The notes under the pieces were generated by a model. The model saw only the letters and a program-made list of their open reading frames with translations, had not been told where the DNA came from and did no database searches. 64,000 nucleotides of DNA from Macrostomum hystrix. Its lineage: Eukaryota > Platyhelminthes > Macrostomidae. The DNA lies in assembly GCA_950097015.1 (NCBI GenBank), contig CATNEN010000038.1, positions 20,558,001 to 20,622,000 of the forward strand, read 5' to 3'. The translations under genes were made by a program, and so were the position numbers. Shown here one piece after another: positions 11,201-20,735 of this stretch (position 1 is its first letter; each line of letters starts with the position of its first letter).

Positions 11201-14200
11201 CTGAAGGGAGTGACAGAAGGGAGTGATAGAAGGGAGTGACTGAAGGGAGTGATAGAAGGGAGTGACAGAAGGGAGTGATAGAAGGGAGTGGCAGAAGGGA
11301 GTGATAGAAGGGAGTGACTGAAGGGAGTGATAGAAGGGAGTGACAGAAGGGAGTGACTGAAGGGAGTGACAGAAGGGAGTGATAGAAGGGAGTGACTGCA
11401 GGGAGTGATAGAAGGGAGTGACAGAAGGGAGTGATAGAAGGGAGTGACAGAAGGGAGTGATAGAAGGGAGTGACAGAAGGGAGTGACAGAAGGGAGTGGC
11501 AGAAGGGAGTGATAGAAGGGAGTGACTGAAGGGAGTGATAGAAGGGAGTGACAGAAGGGAGTGACTGAAGGGAGTGATAGAAGGGAGTGACAGAAGGGAG
11601 TGACTGAAGGGAGTGATAGAAGGGAGTGACAGAAGGGAGTGACAGAAGGGAGTGATAGAAGGTAGTGACAGAAGGGAGTGACAGAAGGGAGTGACAGAAG
11701 GGAGTGACTGAAGGGAGTGATAGAAGGGAGTGACAGAAGGGAGTGACAGAAGGGAGTGACAAAAGGGAGTGACAGAAGGGAATGACAGAAGGGAGTGACT
11801 GAAGGGAGTGACAGAAGGGAGTGACAGAAGGGAGTGACAGAAGGGAGTGACTGAAGGGAGTGACAGAAGGGAATGGCAGAAGGGAGTGACAGAAGGGAGT
11901 GATAGAAGGGAGTGACAGAAGGGAGTGACAGAAGGGAGTGACAGAAGGGAGTGATAGAAGGTAGTGACAGAAGGGAGTGACAGAAGGGAGTGACAGAAGG
12001 GAGTGACTGAAGGGAGTGATAGAAGGGAGTGACAGAAGGGAGTGACAGAAGGGAGTGACTGAAGGGAGTGACAGAAGGGAATGGCAGAAGGGAGTGACAG
12101 AAGGGAGTGATAGAAGGGAGTGACAGAAGGGAGTGACAGAAGGGAGTGACAGAAGGGAGTGATAGAAGGTAGTGACAGAAGGGAGTGACAGAAGGGAGTG
12201 ACAGAAGGGAGTGACTGAAGGGAGTGATAGAAGGGAGTGACAGAAGGGAGTGACAGAAGGGAGTGACAAAAGGGAGTGACAGAAGGGAATGACAGAAGGG
12301 AGTGACTGAAGGGAGTGACAGAAGGGAGTGACAGAAGGGAGTGACAGAAGGGAGTGACTGAAGGGTATTATTCCAGTATGTTAATATCAATTCCTTACAA
12401 ACAGTTGCTAAATTTATCTCAGCGATTGTGCAAGCTAGTTGAATCCTTGCAGTTGCAGAATTTATTACCTATTCGCAGCGCGAATGAGAACAAGTCACAT
12501 TATATCCCAGACATTCAGTAAACATTCAGCTTTTTCAGACACGTGCCACAATGACCTAGCTATAATCTCGATAATTTATGACCAATGACCCCCAAACGCG
12601 CATGGGCTTGGGGTGATGATTCTCAATGTGTGCCCCTATTTATTCTGTTATAATTAGAGACTATGTGGGCTCGCAAGTTGTACTCACAGAACTGCTCATC
12701 AAAAAGCTGATGACCCAAGTAGCCATCACCAGCGAACTGATAACGCTGCTGCTGCTGTTGCTGTTCAACGCGCTGATTCGGCAATGGCAGCGGCGGTGTC
12801 AGAATCCTGACCAACTCGTCACAATCGCCCGGGTGAACGTATTCGTACAGGCTGTTACCAATGAGCTCGACCTGTGTGAGTATTACATGTAAATAATATT
12901 CTAATAATTGCAGGAGGGCTGCGGGCAATGGCACATCATTAAAGGACACTAGACCCGCAGCCAGCGAGGAGGCAATTCTGCACATTCCGGCGATTCCGCT
13001 GACTCCTGAGCACACACGCACACAGATACTGTACGCGGGCGCACATTCACACAGGTGTGTACATCTGCCCTGACTTTCTCATCGTCAGGCAGTGTACACT
13101 CTTACTGTGCCTTGGAGGCCGGCCCTCGAGGGCGTAAATTGCACGACAAGCCCCCAAGCCTTCTCTCCGTGGCTGCGCCCCAAATGAATGTGGCCTCGCC
13201 GCGGAATCGAGTTCAGGGATCTTGGTGCAAGAGGCAAACGCGTTATCCGCGCTCTGCCACACCCACAGTAGGCCATGTAATACTATTACTACTACTACTA
13301 ATAACGATAAAAACAATAGTGAGTAGGCAACACTGCAGCTTATTCCGCTGGTCCTTTAGCACACACACTCACACAGTTATATTAAAAAGCATATTCAATT
13401 GACCAAGAATTTCGCAAACCTGCGATAGTCCCAGATGCTCCGAGACTGTCTCAGAGATGTACACAATTTTCCCAGCCTGATCCAAGGCGAACAGGAAGCC
13501 ATTCATGGCTTGAAGAAGTTCGCCGCCCCGGTCGAACTGGTCCGCAGACGCGTTCTGTTGAGCTGCCCCATCCAGCTTGCTGCCGTGCAGCCGATGCGAC
13601 AGCAGGTGATGCTGGTAGATCTCCTGCTGCTGATGATGCCAGTGCCATTGCGAACCGGCTGCTCCGAGCTGATTTGGGCCTGCCGAATGAAGCGCGAACA
13701 ATGGTATACAATGGTATTGTCTATAGGAGGGTAAGTCGCAGAACGGTTAACACGTTTGCCTCTTGCGCCAAGGTCCCTGAGTTCGATTTCGCGGCGAGGC
13801 CACATTCATTTGGGGCGCAGCCGCGGAGAAAAGGCTTGGCGGCTCCAAGGAACAGTGAGAGTGTACACTGCCTGACGATGAGAAAGTCAGGGCAGATCTA
13901 CACCCCAGTGTGAGTGTGTGCCTGCGTACAGTATCTGTGTGCGTGTGTGCTCAGGAGTCAGCGAAATGGGCAGAATTGCCTCCTCGCTGGCTGCGTGTCT
14001 AGTGTCCTTTAATGATGTGCCATTGCCCGCAGCCCTCCTGCAATTATTATTATTTATTGTATTGTCTATTTAAACTAGATGTCAACTTTGCTAAGGAAGG
14101 TTATGAGCCCGTTGCTAAGGAATGATGTAATTACGCTTCCATGGATTAGTTGAGCCCGTTGCTAAGGATTTCATTAAACACGTGCGCACACGAATAAAAG

Positions 14201-14537
14201 TTTTATAAAAAAATGTGTACTTACCTGGCAATGACACACCTGCAGCAGCAGCAGCAGCAGCAGCTGGTATCTCGCGAAGATCAAAGCTGCCCTCAGGCAG
14301 AGGCAGACGGTGCTGATGCAGCGGTGGCAGCGGGACAGTCGCCTGAACCTCATGCGCGCCAGTCAAAGCCAGCAGCTGCTTGGAGCGCAGGAAGGCGGTT
14401 GCTAGGCGGACAACGCTGGCCTTGTCCAGCTGAGCCGCCACGCCGCTGGGCAAAGGCAGCAGCCTGGCCAGCTGGCCAAACTCCGCGTTCTCCTTCTCCC
14501 TCCGCAGCCTGGCGGCGTTCTTGGACTTTTCCTTCAT
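1890..14537 (-). CDS. sim: Single-minded-like bHLH-PAS transcription factor, 7 exons
   Basis: Exons on the minus strand: 14225-14537, 13420-13679, 12688-12871, 7817-8237, 4804-4910, 3409-3559, 1890-2397. Splice phases agree at every junction and give 647 aa. Residues 1-53 are a bHLH opening with [20 protein letters not shown], very close to SIM1/SIM2 and starting at the same Met. PAS-A spans exons 2-3 ([17 protein letters not shown], then [16 protein letters not shown]). PAS-B covers exons 4-6 ([62 protein letters not shown]). The 169-aa tail is low-complexity with a run of about 14 Gln; exon 1 also carries poly-Ala. Family knowledge: SIM proteins pair with ARNT/Tango and act in the nucleus in midline and neural development. 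Least certain is the last acceptor (ttag at 2398-2401), which has a weak pyrimidine tract. Five of six introns hold arrays or SINEs. Confidence 0.88.
2162..2210 (-). repeat. Coding CAG repeat (polyglutamine tract)
   Basis: An almost pure (CAG)n run read on the minus strand encodes about 14 consecutive Gln in the C-terminal tail of the SIM-like protein. It is a coding trinucleotide repeat, so its length probably varies between alleles. Confidence 0.85.
2450..3300. repeat. 30-bp minisatellite in SIM intron 6
   Basis: About 28 copies of a 30-bp unit (aactcaaatacccaccagaa plus 10 bases). A few copies are shortened to 27-28 bp, which shifts the spurious open frames. It occupies most of the intron at 2398-3408. 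Confidence 0.95.
3740..4690. repeat. 36-bp minisatellite with a dyad in each unit, SIM intron 5
   Basis: About 26 copies of a 36-bp unit (ggtcataatactgctcactg, then atcagtaattagagca). Each unit contains the 10-bp palindrome actgatcagt, flanked by tgctc on one side and gagca on the other. The array is therefore a series of potential small hairpins. Units alternate among 'cattgatca', 'cactgatca' and 'cattgctca' variants. Confidence 0.95.
5035..5785. repeat. 17-bp pyrimidine minisatellite, SIM intron 4
   Basis: About 44 copies of a 17-bp unit (ctctcaccactctccct), almost entirely C/T/A on the plus strand. On the SIM sense strand each unit reads tggtgagagagg, so it repeats a donor-like GTGAG. Long open frames here are artefacts. 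Confidence 0.95.
5911..5956 (+). other. Exon-like segment inside the hammerhead element
   Basis: A 46-bp stretch bounded by a strong acceptor-like ctctctctcag and a donor-like GTGAGT, on the strand opposite SIM. It reads openly as [15 protein letters not shown]. It may be a captured exon, a cryptic exon or chance. It is part of the body of the repeat unit, so similar segments may occur genome-wide. Confidence 0.25.
6061..6113 (+). ncRNA. Hammerhead ribozyme (type I-like, minimal palindromic stem III)
   Basis: All core elements are present. Stem I left strand is actcta (6067-6072), then core CTGATGA (6073-6079). Stem II is gctc (6080-6083) and gagc (6090-6093), closed by a caataa loop. Then comes GAA with A15.1 (6094-6097), palindromic acgcgt forming stem III (97-102), C17 at 6103, and stem I right strand tggagt (6104-6109). 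Stem I pairs fully with one G-U wobble. It extends past a bulge by ggc/gcc (6061-6063 with 6111-6113). Predicted cleavage lies between 6103 and 6104. A self-complementary stem III without a real loop suggests activity as a dimer, as proposed for Penelope-like and amphibian satellite hammerheads. Cleavage activity itself is inference. Confidence 0.8.
6205..6625. repeat. Second 17-bp pyrimidine array, SIM intron 4
   Basis: About 25 copies of the same 17-bp family as 5035-5785, with more variants (ttctcactctccctctc, ccgctctcaccacc). It follows directly after the repeated start of the hammerhead element. The element thus appears embedded in, or to have split, one larger array. Confidence 0.93.
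7145..7805. repeat. 42-bp minisatellite with 84-bp higher-order unit, SIM intron 4
   Basis: About 16 copies of a 42-bp unit. Two types differ by taaat versus tgcat after ggcggcc and alternate almost strictly, giving an 84-bp higher-order repeat. Because 42 is a multiple of three, both strands stay open for about 230 codons. These frames are artefacts: the array lies in the intron beside the donor of exon 4 (7817). Confidence 0.95.
8820..9885. repeat. 32-bp minisatellite, SIM intron 3
   Basis: About 33 copies of a 32-bp unit (ggctcttccaccgacttcag plus tgtctattttgg). Variants gacctc, gacttc and ggcttc are mixed in the left part, while the right end is homogenised to ggcttc. Confidence 0.95.
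10435..12365. repeat. 13-bp minisatellite, 1.9 kb, SIM intron 3
   Basis: About 148 copies of a 13-bp unit (gggagtgacagaa), with tagaa, ctgaa and ggcag variants arranged in recurring blocks, so longer-period duplications are superimposed. The plus strand is purine-rich. The 600-670 codon open frames on the minus strand are repeat artefacts. Confidence 0.95.
12895..13265 (-). mobile_element. tRNA-derived SINE, minus orientation, SIM intron 2
   Basis: Read on the minus strand it begins with an A-box-like start, then a B-box-like gttcgattcc near gcggcgaggccacattcat. It continues through a conserved body (cagtgagagtgtacactgcc, gagaaagtcagggcagat) and ends at ccctcctgcaattatta. It matches the copies at 13725-14060, 40245-40620, 51895-52190 and 60385-60600. 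It begins about 24 bp from the exon 3 acceptor. Confidence 0.8.
13725..14062 (+). mobile_element. tRNA-derived SINE, plus orientation, SIM intron 1
   Basis: Same family as 12895-13265 but in the opposite orientation. It carries gaacggttaacacg, then gagttcgatttcg (B-box-like), the conserved body, and an attattattattt tail. Together the two copies form a long inverted repeat around SIM exon 2. Confidence 0.8.
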
Positions 14538-15035
14538 GGACTTGGAGGGCGCCCGCCTGCGAGCTGTTGTTGAAATAGACTAGCGATGCTTCAATCAATC
14601 GATAATCGATAAAATATACAATCGATATTCAATCGACCATATTTAATAATACCAGCAATTAAACAAACTGACAATTTCGATCGAGAAAACAAACAGTTTA
14701 ACAAAGTGACGCAATTAAAATAGAAAAAAACTTAAAAAATACATTTAGGCACTAGATACTCACTTCAATTATGCAGTCGAGGCAGTAGTATTTTCGATAA
14801 CTATGTGAATCGTTTGGTCATATTCACAAAACGGCATCAAATATAACGGTGGATACAATCATATCTAATTTAGCACATGGGGTGTCAAGTTAAGCGTCAG
14901 TTTCCTAGCCAATAGAATTCTAGCAATTCTCTTATCAGTGTGAAAGACTCGAGAACAATACGACAGTTGCGCGTCCAATAAGAAAATTCATAGAGATCTG
15001 AGTACAATCTTAATAGCAACTATGTTTTTACTGTA
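14538..15035. other. SIM 5' flank
   Basis: AT-rich sequence upstream of the SIM start, with several ATCGAT/ATCGATA motifs at 14597-14635. It probably contains the 5' UTR and promoter. No clear TATA box or other gene was recognised. Confidence 0.35.
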
Positions 15036-15039
15036 TTTC

Positions 15040-15372
15040 AGTTCTCAGATTGCAACTCTACTCTATTTTAATTCTCATATTGCAACTCTATTTTAATTCT
15101 CATATTGCAACTCTATTTTAATTCTCATATTGCAACTCTATTTTAATTCTCATATTGCAACTCTATTTTAATTCTCATATTGCAACTCTATTTTAATTCT
15201 CAGATTGCAACTCTATTTTGATTCTCAGATTGCAACTCTATTTTAATTCTCAGATTGCAACTCTATTTTAATTCTCAGATTGCAACTCTATTTTAATTCT
15301 CAGATTGCAACTCTATTTTAATTCTCAGATTGCAACTCTATTTTAATTCTCAGATTGCAACTCTATTTTTAC
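15040..15372. repeat. 25-bp minisatellite
   Basis: About 13 copies of a 25-bp unit (tgcaactctattttaattct plus catat or cagat). The left half carries catat and the right half cagat, a clean polarity of variants. Confidence 0.95.
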
Positions 15373-15934
15373 TCACAGACTTCCAACCGACTTGAGTGAA
15401 AATACATAACATTTGTGTGGAAATTGGATTGTAATACAATAGCCAAAAGTTATTAGCTCATAAATTAATTAAAAATCGTTATTTATTTTAATATATAAAT
15501 TACAATAACATAAACTAATTTGCAGCACAATTTTACACAATCGCATCATACTACTTCGCACAATATTCAGTAGAAACACACGGTTATACAACTTTTAAAT
15601 AGTTAAAAAAATCAAACTTACTGAAAACGTTCTTTTAGGTGCTGAGCAGAGATATTCGTTAGACATGTAGTTTATTTTCTGATAATAATTTTGTTGCACT
15701 TACAATATAACTAAAGTGACACGATATGCTGTACTAACATAATCATTTTAGGAGATCTGTCAATAAAGTAAAATCAATACTTTATAAAAAAAATAATTCA
15801 GGAGGAATTCAAAATAGATAGGTGGCTAATAGGTGGCTAAAATAGATAAGAAGTTAATTGAAATAGGAGGAACCGTATGCAGATAGAACAGATAATTTAT
15901 AATCGTTTTAAAAAATTGCCTTAACAGTAGAACT

Positions 15935-16425
15935 ACCAAGGGGCGGGAATTCCGCCACCCCAGACAATTTTTTGCTGCACCCGAACGGAACAATGCAAGC
16001 ACCCGAAACTCAAGAACACAGGCATCTTCTGCGCATCTTCTGAAACAGGAAAAAGTCGCCAGCTCTTCAGACCGTCGAGATATTCAATGTTTCTGGTCGA
16101 AGGTCCGATTTTTCCCATAAGAGCTAGTGTATTTCATGCACCCCTATACACGAATGTGCACTGCGCCTCAGTGCGGCCTTTCCAGACCTTCAAACTTTAT
16201 CAGCATGTCACCCGAATGTGCCTGCATCATCTCCGACTTCGGCGGTCACCGACCTTTATCTAGATCTATCTCTCTTATCTATCTAGACCTTCAAGAGCTA
16301 CAACAGGTGGAACTAGGCCACTATGGACACCCTGACGCGAATTTCTCCAATTTCACTGCTCAAGCCTAACTATTAGGCGCAGCTCAACCACAGGACACCC
16401 TCGACTAGTCTGTCAACCAATCAGT
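15935..16425 (+). mobile_element. Interspersed repeat, family shared with 44905-45430
   Basis: About 490 bp closely similar to 44905-45430 in the same orientation. Shared landmarks include gacaattttttg, cagctcttcaga, gatattcaatg, cacccctatacacgaat, tatcagcatgtcacccga and caccctgacgcgaatttctc. It has no recognisable protein or terminal repeats. It could be a non-autonomous element or a fragment of a larger retroelement. Confidence 0.65.
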
Positions 16426-16787
16426 CACCCCCAAAGCATTCAGGCGCTGGCAAAAACATTTTCAGGGGGGGGGAAATTGTTGACTACTATCGTATTGATA
16501 ATACAATTAACTAATTTATTGAACTAATATGTACTCTCCATAGAGATTTATACAGAACACTAGGTCCTAGTCACCCGGGTCTCCCACAAGAATCGCTGAT
16601 TATCTCGACTATTCTGAAGTCTTTGAAAGTTTGAAATTTTTATCCGCATGGTGGACTTTATCGAAAATCGGTCATTCGATTTGGGAGCCGTCGTGAAGTA
16701 GGCAGCGGGTATTTGAAACACCCCCAGGGGAAAACATCGTGGTCGTTCTACTGTTTAATCGATAACGCGTGAGAAGAAACGCTGTGG

Positions 16788-16793
16788 TTTATT
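16788..16793 (-). terminator. Poly(A) signal of SLC35C1-like gene
   Basis: AATAAA on the minus strand about 17 bp past the stop codon at 16810. The very short spacing implies a short 3' UTR if it is used. Confidence 0.5.
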
Positions 16794-16809
16794 AATGTTA
16801 ATCCATTAT

Positions 16810-18003
16810 TTAAACGCTTTGAATTTTTCCTTTAGTGCCGTTGCTTGACTTCAGCTGCTGCTGCTGCTGTGCCAGATGGAACTGGTGGTGCTGATGGTGC
16901 ATATCCTTGGCTCTCGAGGCCGCATAGCCAAGGGTTCCAATCAGAATGAACATAACCGACAGCCACCAGAGAGGCGTGGTAGCCTGACGGAAATAGAACA
17001 CAGCTAGCAGGGTCTGAGCTGTGGTGTGAGCACTGTTGCTAATCACCAGAGTCAGCGGCGAAGTCACGTGGATGACACGGTAGGTGAGCACACCGAAGGC
17101 GGCGGTGCCGATGTTGGACAGGGCCAGAGTGGCCAAGAAGGCCGGGCTCAGCAGCTCTGTCCAGTGCTGGCGCAGCAGCCACAGCTGGTCCGTGAACATC
17201 AGCAGCGGTAGGAACAGCACGGCACAGGCGGCGTTGAGCAAGCAGGTGAGCAGCATCGGCGAATTAGCAAAGCTCGGCAGAACCTTCTTGGTCAGGGTGG
17301 TCTCCATCGAGGCGAACAGGCTTGACACAGTGCCGAAGACGAAGCCTTTGAAGGTGACGCTGTCAAGCGACTGGTTGACGCCAATGCTGAAGCCGACGAT
17401 GACCACAGCGCAGCAGACTAGACTCGGGCGCCTCACCGGCGTACTGAGCAGCCAGTAGGTGAAGGCCAGGGTGAAGACCACAGTCAGGGAGCGAGAGATC
17501 TGCAGGCAGGCGACGCCCACCTGACGAAGCGACATCCGGTTGAAGGTCAGCATGCCGATGAAGCTGAGGCAGAGCGGCATGAAGGCCCTGTTTCTGAGCA
17601 GCAGGTCGCGGACTGGCAACTGGCGCAGCTGGTCGCGCTGCTGCCACCAGACCAGGGGTGCCAGCAGGACAGCAGCGCTGACGGTTTGCACCGCCGACAG
17701 CAGAATGGCCAGGTTTGGCAGCCGATGATCCACCAGGAAGCTGTTAGAGAAAGTGATGGTGGATGACAGGATCCAGTGGGCAGCCAGCACTAGCAGCACA
17801 TTCAGGTCAGAGCGCCATCCGCCGCCGCCGTTGTTATCGCCGTCGGCGCCGGAGCCGGAGTCGCTGTCGACATCAGCGCACGAGAGATTCGAACTCACTG
17901 TAGGCGCCAATGATGACGAATCCTTTAAAGGCATTGCCAAAGTCGGCTGTTGTTGCTGCTGAATCGCGGGTTGGTAGGAGTTCAAGGTGGCTGCCGAAGT
18001 CAT
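16810..18003 (-). CDS. SLC35C1: GDP-fucose transporter-like protein (SLC35C1 family), intronless
   Basis: A single open frame of 397 aa with ATG at 18001-18003. About 65 N-terminal residues are low-complexity (poly-Gln, then a Ser/Asp/Gly-rich acidic stretch). About ten hydrophobic segments follow, as expected for a nucleotide-sugar or triose-phosphate transporter fold. Close matches to SLC35C1 include FIGMLTFNRMSLRQVGVA, SRSLTVVF, TKKVLPSF, LFLPLLM, TSPLTLVISNSAHTTAQT and LAVFYFRQATTPLWW. Family knowledge: SLC35C1 imports GDP-L-fucose into the Golgi for fucosylation. The N-terminal extension is longer than usual and the C-terminal tail ends in a His/Gln-rich stretch. A related SLC35 subfamily (C2, E3) remains possible, so substrate is inference. 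It is the only multi-segment membrane-protein gene here without an intron in its coding region. Confidence 0.85.
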   Translation of the reverse strand: MTSAATLNSYQPAIQQQQQPTLAMPLKDSSSLAPTVSSNLSCADVDSDSGSGADGDNNGGGGWRSDLNVLLVLAAHWILSSTITFSNSFLVDHRLPNLAILLSAVQTVSAAVLLAPLVWWQQRDQLRQLPVRDLLLRNRAFMPLCLSFIGMLTFNRMSLRQVGVACLQISRSLTVVFTLAFTYWLLSTPVRRPSLVCCAVVIVGFSIGVNQSLDSVTFKGFVFGTVSSLFASMETTLTKKVLPSFANSPMLLTCLLNAACAVLFLPLLMFTDQLWLLRQHWTELLSPAFLATLALSNIGTAAFGVLTYRVIHVTSPLTLVISNSAHTTAQTLLAVFYFRQATTPLWWLSVMFILIGTLGYAASRAKDMHHQHHQFHLAQQQQQLKSSNGTKGKIQSV

Positions 18004-18755
18004 GACAGCCTAAGAAGGCTTCTGGGTTCTTCCTATCTGGTTTTTGGTCGATACGCGCGATACAGCTATATTTGCTCTCCCGCGCCTTCACTCAAATCGG
18101 GATCAAAGTTTTACTATAAATTCAAGAACTAGCGACAGTCAGTTTGGCGTAGAGAAACTTTTTAAATAATGTTCTGAGTCTTGAGTTGCGAGTTGAGCAG
18201 ACTGCAACAAAAGAACTGTTGCGCTCAAATCCTGTTCAGTTGAGCGCATTCGCATAAAATGTAGGACTCAGTCGGGGGTCTCACAGCTACAGTCCAGCTG
18301 TTCTCATAGTCCAATGCAACCTACTCATTGTACCGATTTCTCTTACACAGCATTGGGACACGAATTGCTCACAACTACCAAGTTAAGGATCGATTGCTCG
18401 GCGTACAATTTTATGATTGGTACGATTTGATTGGTCGAGAGCCAGTTATAGGGTGAGGCGACTTGGCCTAGCACTCACTACCTGGCATTTGTGTTGTGCA
18501 AAGCTAGTTGTTATTTGTCCAGGAATTATAGAACTCCACACAAAGCATATTACTGCTGTATTGTCCGTGAACTCAGGAGTACAACAGAGTTTTTGTACGC
18601 CGCGTTGGAAGTTGCAAAAGTTTTTTTTACAGAACATTGCTTGCGGCGCATATATAAAGAAGTGTAGCTCGAAGATAAACAAAAGACACGACAGACAGAA
18701 ATTTCAGTTGCAGCTTCTGAAGGCTGCGTACGGCTGTTCAGTCCATCGCCACACC
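18004..18755. other. Intergenic, no gene recognised
   Basis: Upstream region of the SLC35C1-like gene. It contains no convincing coding sequence. The 18417-18857 open frame lacks family resemblance and runs into tRNA-like repeats. Confidence 0.4.
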
Positions 18756-18759
18756 CACA

Positions 18760-18957
18760 ATTGGGGTCGGGAATCGAACCCCCGACCTTCAAGTCATGAG
18801 TCCATCGTTGTAACAACTAGGCTACAACCCCCCGGCAGTGAATCAAACCCGATATAGCACCGGTTTCTTGCCTAAAGGATACAAATTGTTCCAGTGAAGT
18901 CGGGAATCGAACCTCCGACCTTTAAGTCCGACGCTTTAACCTCTAGGCAACTTGCGG
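18760..18957 (-). mobile_element. Tandem pair of tRNA-like SINE heads
   Basis: Two tRNA-like units read on the minus strand. At about 18957-18895 there is gcctagaggttaaagcg followed by ggttcgattcc. At about 18835-18768 there is gtagcctagttgttac followed by ggttcgattcc. Both pair A- and B-box-like sequences with a gtcgggggttcgattcccgac-type T-arm. Neither gives a full cloverleaf with a clean acceptor stem, so I call them SINE or tRNA pseudogenes rather than tRNA genes. A third relative is at 60655-60720. Confidence 0.55.
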
Positions 18958-18959
18958 AG

Positions 18960-19736
18960 AATCGAAATCGAATTAATAAAGTTACACTTAAAGATATGCA
19001 GCAAATAACTTAAATAAAAATTCAACAAAAAAGACAATACTTTGTGTAATTAGTGGGATTAGACAAAGCGAGGAAGCGTTGGCAAAGCAGCTATTTGGTT
19101 TAAATTTGTTTTTATTAAAAATGACATACACAGCGTTGATGAATTTTTTAGACAAAAAATTCCCAGCGGAGTGAAGAGTTTGTTTAAATGGGGCAGAAGC
19201 ATGCCGTTAAAATTGTTTTAAAGTACTGTAAGCCGCCGTTTTAAGGATGTTTTAGGCAATGTATTCAATGCCTTGCCAGTGACGCAAAAATGAAAAAAAT
19301 AAACACCTAACGAGAACAATAGATTTATTTAAGTATCAATATATATAAGTTGTCGTAAAATAAACATTGGTACACTTAATGAGTTTACAGGTGCCAAAAC
19401 AAAACCGAGAAAGGGTTCGTCAACGTCAGTAGTGAGTACAGCGTATTTAATTATATAACAATAAGAAAAGGGTAAGAAAATATTAGTAAAAGGAAAAAAT
19501 ACACAAGAACGCAGAAAAAAAAACTAAAAAAATTGCTTGTTTGTTGCACGACTAGGCCCACTAGGGAAATAAATACATTATTGTGGTTTGCAAGACTTGA
19601 CAAAATTATAGCAAAACCACCTAGAAACAATTAGGCAATAGTTAATTACTGCTGTGAACAAACAAGCTGCCGACAAACGAAATCTTATTTAGCGCCTGAC
19701 AGTGAAAAACCCATTATAAAATGCTTAAAGTGTGCT
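18960..19736. other. AT-rich spacer left of the duplicated segment
   Basis: Low-complexity AT-rich sequence with no gene. The tandem duplication begins at 19737 (tacttttttattt), where homology with 29711 onward starts abruptly. Confidence 0.5.
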
Positions 19737-20735
19737 TACTTTTTTATTTAACAAAAGTGAAGTGAGATGGGTTCCAGATGAGGGACAGAGAAATTAATAA
19801 TATACATATTAATGGAAGATTAGATAGCGGACATCATGAGTGAGTGGGGAGGTGGGTGCCCAGGGGTAGAGAAAACTGCGATGTACACTGGCAGTTTAGA
19901 CCCATTGGAACAGGAGTGGGGAGGTGGGTGCCATGGGGTAGAGAAAACTACCACGACGTACGTTGACTAATGCGCATTACTAACCGTGAACGAGTGGGGT
20001 GGTTGTCCATTAGGAGACAAAAATTATGCTGGAAAGCATATAAAGACATCCTTAATTTTGGATGGACCAACCACTGTGAGTAATTAAATAACTTATGGAA
20101 GAACTCCTACAATTAATCAAATATAAAACACACATTCAGGCTAGTCATTAAACAAGTCAAGCTAAATCGAGAATGCAATTTAAAAAAGCTAGTTCATCGG
20201 GACGAAAAAAAGAATTACAAAATTGACCGAAATAGGAAAAATGTTATAAAAAGTTCTTAAAAAATATAAATAAAGAATAGTTAATTAACAGCTTAGCACG
20301 AAAGCTAATGCACGCATGCGTTAACACGACCACACAATAAATAAATATAATATATAGACTGCTAATTAAATGTTTTCAGCTCTATTCATATAAAAAATTA
20401 ATACCAAAATGAAGGTGCAAAGCCTTCAGAAAAAGATGGCCGCCGAGATTTTTATTGAATAATAACAGCTAATAAGACGATTTGCGCCGCCGTTCATGAT
20501 TATACTAATTATACTCCAAACATACTGACTTAAGTAGTATTATAACATTCTTAAAATGTAAGACTGCACTTTTAGAGTATAAAAACCGCCTAAAAAACAG
20601 ACAAATAACGAGCCGTCACCGACTAGCTGATCTTGACTAAAAACAAATCTCACTTAAACCAACCATCAGTGATTTAGTTTGTTTTATCGTTCAATTCTTA
20701 GAAACAAATTCACTCAAACAAATCGCTAGATATTT

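Noticed and set aside
10369-12390. 600-670-codon open frames over the 13-bp array
   Set aside because: Frames stay open only because the repeat lacks stops; they lie wholly in a SIM intron and have no non-repeat domain.
13055-13402. Short ORFs on both strands over 13.05-13.40 kb and 13.67-13.91 kb
   Set aside because: They translate SINE sequence in intron 1 or 2 of SIM.
17026-17962. Plus-strand ORFs antisense to the SLC35C1-like gene
   Set aside because: Shadow frames of a GC-rich coding exon; no family resemblance.
18760-18957. Two tRNA genes
   Set aside because: B boxes and T-arm-like sequence are clear but complete cloverleafs are not; related sequences recur elsewhere as SINE heads.
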